Source: Sorangium cellulosum (GTDB lineage: Bacteria > Myxococcota_A > Polyangia > Polyangiales > Polyangiaceae). From it: a stretch of DNA of 64,000 nt. The notes beneath the pieces are model-generated. The model made no database searches, had not been told where the DNA came from, and saw only the letters and a program-made list of their open reading frames with translations. The stretch covers positions 1,798,001 to 1,862,000 of the forward strand of contig NZ_CP012670.1 of the NCBI RefSeq assembly GCF_004135735.1, given 5' to 3'. Positions 59,999 to 64,000 of the stretch are shown here, one piece after another; within the stretch, counting starts at the first letter, position 1, and the number at the start of each line of letters is the position of its first letter. The translations under genes were made by a program, and so were the position numbers.

Positions 59999-61216
59999 AT
60001 GATGGACAGCAGGGCCACGCAAGAGCAGGACCCGAACGGCGCACGCGCCCAGCGGATGCTCGACGCTGTGTCGGCGATCGCGTGTGTCGTGGATATCGAG
60101 GAGAGGCGGCTCACCGCGCACAACGCCGCGCTCGCCCGCGCGCTCGGCTGCGCGCGTGAGGATCTGTCCGCGCACGGACTCGCGGTGGTCTCCGATCGCA
60201 TCCACCCCGATGACGTCGCCCGCCTCATCCCGCGCGCGGCGGGGCTCAAGGCGGCGCGCGATGGCGAGGTGGTCGAGTGCGAGCTGCGGGCGCGCGGGCG
60301 CGACGGCGACGAGCGCACCTTCGCGGTCCGCGCCGAGCTCTTTGCCCGGAGCGAGGAGGGATGCGCGCGCGAGATCCTCTTCACCGCCGAGGACGTGACC
60401 GAGCGACGGCGCCGCGAGCTGCGCCTCCGCCGGAGCGAGACGCTGCTCGCGGCGTTCTGCAGCCGCGCGCCCGTCCTGATGTACGCGAAAGACCGGGCCG
60501 GAGCGTTCTTCCTGGCGAGCCGCTCGCTGGAAGAGCTGATCGGGGCGGCCCCGGGCAGCTTGCTCGGAAAGACCGATCGCGATCTGTTTCCGCCAGAGGT
60601 CGCGTCCATTTACGGCGACGTCGACAACGTGGTTCGCCAGCGGGGCGCCCCGCTCGAGGCCGAGGAGACCGTGCCGCTCCCCCGGGGGGAGAGGACGTTT
60701 TTCTCGATCAAGTTCCCGGTCGGGGGCGACGGGATCCCGGAGGGCTCGATCGCCGGGATCTCCGTCGACATCACGGGGGTCAAGGCGGCAGAGCGCGAGC
60801 GGGAAGCGGCGCGGGACGAGCTCATCGCGGCGCAGCAGGACACGATCCGGGAGCTCGTGACGCCGCTCCTGCCGATCGCCGAGGGGGTGCTCGTCATGCC
60901 GCTCATCGGCTTCGTGGACGATTCGCGGGCGGACCGCATCCTGGAGGCGCTGCTCCACGGCGTGGAGCAGCACGCGGCCCACATCGCGATCATCGATATC
61001 ACGGGCGTGAAATCGGTCGACGTGCAGGTCGCGGAGATGCTCGTGGAGGCCGCGCGGGCGGCGGGGCTGCTCGGGGCCAAGGTCGTGCTCACCGGCATCC
61101 AGCCGGCGATCGCGCGGACGTTGATCGAGCTCGGCGTCGACCTGCAGGGCGTGGTCACCGCGGGGACGCTGCGGGGCGGCATCGCCTACGCGCTGAGCCA
61201 TCGAGGCCATTTGTAG
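59999..61216 (+). CDS. PAS-PAS-STAS regulatory protein (RsbR-like)
   Basis: About 405 residues from ATG 59999 (ATG 60002 also possible). Two PAS domains: the first around ACVVDIEERRLTAHNAALAR and SDRIHPDDVARLIPRAA, the second around SRAPVLMYAKDRAGAFFLAS and LGKTDRDLFPPEVA. The C-terminal STAS domain has EGVLVMPLIGFVDDSRADRI and the phosphorylation-site-like IAIIDITGVKSVDVQVAEML. This is the layout of RsbR/RsbRD stressosome or STAS switch proteins, which respond to a PAS-bound signal and are phosphorylated on Ser/Thr. No RsbS or RsbT gene is next to it. Last gene of the signalling operon, 50 bases after the previous stop. Confidence 0.8.
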   Translation: MMDSRATQEQDPNGARAQRMLDAVSAIACVVDIEERRLTAHNAALARALGCAREDLSAHGLAVVSDRIHPDDVARLIPRAAGLKAARDGEVVECELRARGRDGDERTFAVRAELFARSEEGCAREILFTAEDVTERRRRELRLRRSETLLAAFCSRAPVLMYAKDRAGAFFLASRSLEELIGAAPGSLLGKTDRDLFPPEVASIYGDVDNVVRQRGAPLEAEETVPLPRGERTFFSIKFPVGGDGIPEGSIAGISVDITGVKAAEREREAARDELIAAQQDTIRELVTPLLPIAEGVLVMPLIGFVDDSRADRILEALLHGVEQHAAHIAIIDITGVKSVDVQVAEMLVEAARAAGLLGAKVVLTGIQPAIARTLIELGVDLQGVVTAGTLRGGIAYALSHRGHL

Positions 61217-61354
61217 GCCCCCTTGCGCTCGCGGCCGTTTGACCCTCTCCGGATCGGGGGCGAGGAGACCGGGAGGGGATGGCAGCATGGCTGAGTGCGT
61301 CGCTCGCCTCGTCGCGATGGTCGGTGTCAACGGATTCGAAGGAGGAGGGGACTC

Positions 61355-62458
61355 ATGCGTTATCGAGCGGTCTCGGGGTCAATCATTCTGGCGACCGGCG
61401 TGCTCGCCTGCGGCGGGGACGAAGCCAAAACGGTGGATCCGGTGGCCATCGCCTACATCACGCACAGCGAGTGCAATCGGTTCCACGACCTGGCCCGCGC
61501 GGGCGCCAGGCAGGCGAGGACGGAGCTCCTGGCCACGAGCGAACGGCCGGTCGAGGTGACGATCCTGGAGCCGGCGTGTGTGGAGCTGGCGGACGACGGG
61601 ACCACGGGCTCCGACGACCCCTGCTTCGCATCCCGGCCGCAGATGAAGGTGCTGCAGGAGGTCATCGACCGCAAGGTGGACGCGATCGTCATCGATGTCT
61701 TCGACGGGGTCTGCGAGCGCGATCTCGTCGACCAGGCGGTGGACGCCGGCATCAAGGTCGTCACGTACGGCGGCGACGCCCCGGCGAGCAAGCGCCATAC
61801 CTACTACGGCATGGACAACAGGGCCGCTGCCGCGTTCCTGATGGATGCGCTCGCGACCCTCAACGGGAAGACCGGCAAGATCGCCCTGCAGACGATGATG
61901 GAGGACGACGGCGAGGGCGCCTATTCCCCCACGGCGGCGGGCACGTTCGTGGACCGGCTCGCCGGGTTCTCCGACGCGCTGAAGAAGTATCCGGACATGA
62001 CGAACGTCGCGACCCTCCCGTGCCTCTGCTGCGACTACAAGGATCCTTTCTGCACGCAGCAGGCGGAGGCGGCGTTGCAGGACGATCCCGAGATCGCAGG
62101 CTTCTTCTTCTCGTACAGCAAGCTCCTCGGCGAGCCGGACCTCGAGGCCAATGCGCCGCTGTTCACCGAGCGGGCGAAGGAGAAGAAGATCCACTCGGTG
62201 GCCTTCGACGCGCTCCCGGAGTACTTCGATCGCATGCGCGCCGGGTATGTCGACGTGCTCCTCGGCCAGAAGGTGTTCGGCTGGGGCTACGACACCGTCC
62301 TGCTCGCGTACGACATGGTCACCATCCACCGGCAGGTGAACGACTTCACCGATGCTGGATGGTACGTCGTCTGTCCGAACAACCTGGACGAGTTCGAGCG
62401 CAACACCCGGGCGATGGACTACCGGACTCCCCTGCCGGCGTGCAGCTTGCTCCCGTGA
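61355..62458 (+). CDS. Periplasmic sugar-binding lipoprotein (ABC-type, Peripla_BP_4)
   Basis: 367 residues from ATG 61355, with GGAGGAGGGG 4 bases upstream; a start at 61295 is not needed. Lipoprotein signal with Cys in GVLACGG. RbsB-like fold: VAIAYITHSECNRFHDLARA, DAIVIDVFDGVCERDLVDQA, GIKVVTYGGDAPASKRHTYY, LATLNGKTGKIALQTMM, then IAGFFFSYSKLL and the C-terminal lobe with VAFDALPEYFDRMRAGYVDV. A Cys cluster, LPCLCCDYKDPFC, is unusual for this family. No permease or ATPase gene is near, so it may be an orphan binding protein acting as a sensor for the upstream signalling operon. Confidence 0.85.
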   Translation: MRYRAVSGSIILATGVLACGGDEAKTVDPVAIAYITHSECNRFHDLARAGARQARTELLATSERPVEVTILEPACVELADDGTTGSDDPCFASRPQMKVLQEVIDRKVDAIVIDVFDGVCERDLVDQAVDAGIKVVTYGGDAPASKRHTYYGMDNRAAAAFLMDALATLNGKTGKIALQTMMEDDGEGAYSPTAAGTFVDRLAGFSDALKKYPDMTNVATLPCLCCDYKDPFCTQQAEAALQDDPEIAGFFFSYSKLLGEPDLEANAPLFTERAKEKKIHSVAFDALPEYFDRMRAGYVDVLLGQKVFGWGYDTVLLAYDMVTIHRQVNDFTDAGWYVVCPNNLDEFERNTRAMDYRTPLPACSLLP

Positions 62459-62563
62459 TCCGGGGCCGCCTCGCGTGGCGGGCCGGCAAGACCTGGTGGT
62501 GAGCCCCCAAAGGGCCGCACCAACCCCCCCGAGCGGCGGGGCCGCGCGCCGGCAGGCCGGGCC

Positions 62564-63538
62564 CTACCGCCGCCCCCGGCTCCGCTTGCGCGTCCCCTGG
62601 ACGATGCGCGACGGGTCGCGCGGCGGCGGCGCCGTCGCGGCCAGCGCGTCGGCGAGCCGGGCGGTCTCCGCGTCGGAGAAGGAGCCCTTCCGGAGCGCGG
62701 CGATCGCCTGCCCCACCACCTCGCGCGACTCGGGCCGCTCCACCCGCGTCTTCTCCTCGAGCCAGCGCACCACCTCGGGGAAGCGGCCCGAGAGCGTCGC
62801 GATCTGCGCGGGCATCTCCCGCCGCAGCAGGCGCAGCCCCTGCAGCCGCTCGTCGGCCCGCGGCGAGCGGTCGGCCAGCACGAACGCCTCCTCCAGGCGC
62901 TCGACCACCTCCGCGCCCGCCCCGAGCCGGGTGAGCAGCGTGCGCTCCGCCAGCGCCTCCAGCGCGGCGTGCGCCTGCAGGTAGCCGTCGGTCCAGGTCG
63001 ACAGCTCCCCGACCATCGCGTCGCCGCGCGCCGCGATGACCGTGCGGAGCGCCGCGACCACGCCGTCGCGCACGAGGCGCCGCGGGTCCTCGGCGAGCTG
63101 CTCGAGCGCCTCCAGCGGATCGAACGCGCCGCGCGCTCGCCGCGGGCGCCCCGCGCGCCCCGCGCTCTCCTGCTGCCCCGCCCGCCCGGCCAGCGCCGCG
63201 AGCGCCTGCGCCGCGACGATGAGGGCGTACTCCTCGGCGCTCGAGCAGAGCGCGCGCACGAGCCGCTCCGCCCGCGCGCCGCGGTCGGCGATCGCCCCGC
63301 CCACCGCCCGCGCGAGATCCAGGTTCACGCGCGGCAACGGCGCGTTCGGGCCGAGGTCCGGGCCGGGCGCGCGCCCCCCGCCGCGCCGGGCGGGCAGCCC
63401 GGAGCTGCGATCCAGCAGCGCGAGCAGCTCGTCCGGGTCGCCGAGCTCCACGGCGCGCTCGATCGCCGCGTCGATCTTCGGGTTGCGCAGCGCGCCCGGG
63501 GGCGTCGCGCCCCGGCGCTGATCCGACGTGTCGGTCAT
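62564..63538 (-). CDS. Helical-repeat (HEAT-like) protein of unknown function
   Basis: 324 residues. Made of Ala/Leu/Arg-rich helices in pairs, for example AIERAVELGDPDELLALL, ALIVAAQALAALAGRAG, DPLEALEQLAEDPRRLV, RDGVVAALRTVIAARG, resembling HEAT or armadillo repeats; no catalytic motif is seen. Basic C-terminus GTRKRSRGRR. ATG 63538 abuts the stop of the outer-membrane gene upstream (TGA then ATG), so the two are co-translated. Cytoplasmic scaffolding is a guess. Confidence 0.65.
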   Translation of the reverse strand: MTDTSDQRRGATPPGALRNPKIDAAIERAVELGDPDELLALLDRSSGLPARRGGGRAPGPDLGPNAPLPRVNLDLARAVGGAIADRGARAERLVRALCSSAEEYALIVAAQALAALAGRAGQQESAGRAGRPRRARGAFDPLEALEQLAEDPRRLVRDGVVAALRTVIAARGDAMVGELSTWTDGYLQAHAALEALAERTLLTRLGAGAEVVERLEEAFVLADRSPRADERLQGLRLLRREMPAQIATLSGRFPEVVRWLEEKTRVERPESREVVGQAIAALRKGSFSDAETARLADALAATAPPPRDPSRIVQGTRKRSRGRR

Positions 63539-64000
63539 TCAGAACCCCAGGGAAAGACCGACCTCCGGGGAGAGGACGGCGGTGACGGCAGGAAAGGTGA
63601 TGCCCGCGCGGAGCGCGAGGTTCAGCGAGAGCGCCTCGATCGGCGCATAGGCAACGCCCGCGCCCACCGACGCGAACCCCTGGCCCGCCTGCCGCGTCGC
63701 GGCGAGCGTCTGCTGCCGGGCCTCGACCCGTCCGCTCCGCCCCGGTCGGGTGCACGGGCTCCCGATGTCGGCAGGGTCGGCCCCGCACGCCCCGGCGTCC
63801 TCGAGGACCTCGACGTCGACCTCGGCGTCGACCTGCGCGACGCCCACGGCCGCGAGCGCGAACGGGCGGACGCCGCGCCGCGCGAACGGGCGCGCCGCCA
63901 GGAAGTACTGCGCGCGCGCCTCGAGGTGCAGCGGCAGGAACGAGGCGCCGCCGTCCGTCGTGCCGCCCGCGGCGAAGCCGAGCCGGCCGCCGAGCGTGAG
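63539..64000 (-). CDS. C-terminal part of an outer-membrane beta-barrel protein (partial)
   Basis: The frame is open to the window edge, so the start is missing. The last 153 codons show amphipathic strands (FLPLHLEARAQYFLAARPFA, RPFALAAVGVAQVDAEVDVE, ASVGAGVAYAPIEALSLNLA, EVGLSLGF) and the protein ends in Phe, as outer-membrane barrels do. A loop with two Cys (DAGACGADPADIGSPC) is probably extracellular. Function unknown. It is upstream of the helical-repeat gene in one operon. Confidence 0.7.
   Translation of the reverse strand, partial: LTLGGRLGFAAGGTTDGGASFLPLHLEARAQYFLAARPFARRGVRPFALAAVGVAQVDAEVDVEVLEDAGACGADPADIGSPCTRPGRSGRVEARQQTLAATRQAGQGFASVGAGVAYAPIEALSLNLALRAGITFPAVTAVLSPEVGLSLGF

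Noticed and set aside
53621..61330. Minus-strand frames of 880 and 1225 codons opposite the kinase and receptor genes
   Set aside because: Antisense shadows with Arg/Asp-rich composition; the plus-strand genes have full domain sets.
1..64000. tRNA, rRNA, riboswitch or phage attachment sites
   Set aside because: I looked for cloverleaf, rRNA-like and integrase-adjacent sequence and saw none; a dedicated RNA search would be decisive.

Overview
The window looks like chromosomal DNA of a myxobacterium, most likely order Polyangiales (Sorangium/Polyangium type). I infer this from the very high GC, the many lipoproteins with Gly-rich or Cys-rich tails, a MYXO-CTERM-like C-terminal anchor, several ECF sigma factors, a very large RHS/NHL protein, a SUEL-lectin/CAP protein and a CheA-like kinase with a TonB receptor. 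No rRNA, tRNA or CRISPR array was seen.

Layout. 1-1700: end of a membrane-associated enzyme, mtnB, a 43-bp inverted repeat and a Uma2 relic. 1769-6123: an unusual Lgt fusion coupled to a Cys-rich lipoprotein, a perfect hairpin and a second lipoprotein. 6213-10535: a fucose-isomerase-like gene, a truncated Gly-rich gene, and a small operon of an outer-membrane protein, a Cys-rich lipoprotein and DUF6968-like genes, one with an in-frame TAG.

10666-37470 is the accessory core. Block A (10666-18696) has two Gly-rich beta-helix lipoproteins and a PEGA protein. They face a divergent run of a membrane-tethered ECF sigma, a membrane HTH protein and two more ECF-like sigmas. Block B (29976-37470) is a second copy. 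Its lipoprotein/PEGA half is intact, but its sigma half is destroyed by an IS10-like insertion with a 9-bp target duplication, an IS427-group IS5 element and deletions. Between the blocks lies an RHS polymorphic-toxin locus (18774-29496). It has one full-length 2095-residue lipoprotein RHS/NHL protein, two displaced C-terminal toxin cassettes (one decayed) and three mutually homologous small immunity-like genes.

37770-42050 holds a conserved hypothetical gene, GC-rich satellite repeats and what looks like a decayed defence island. The island has a chimera of a PglW-type NERD domain with a PglX C-terminus (BREX type 2), an AAA ATPase and a PD-(D/E)XK-like nuclease. The first and last each carry one in-frame stop.

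42263-50781 is housekeeping: a branched-chain 2-oxoacid dehydrogenase operon (E1alpha, E1beta, E2), a TerB-like protein, lipA (which supplies the lipoyl cofactor of E2), mtnA (partner of mtnB in methionine salvage) and an SDR. 51485-62458 is surface and signalling: the lectin/CAP lipoprotein, half of an EamA transporter, then a compact operon of CheA-like kinase, receiver, YfiR-like protein, TonB-dependent receptor, Gly/Ser-rich lipoprotein and PAS-STAS protein, followed by a sugar-binding lipoprotein. The window ends in a helical-repeat protein and a partial outer-membrane barrel.
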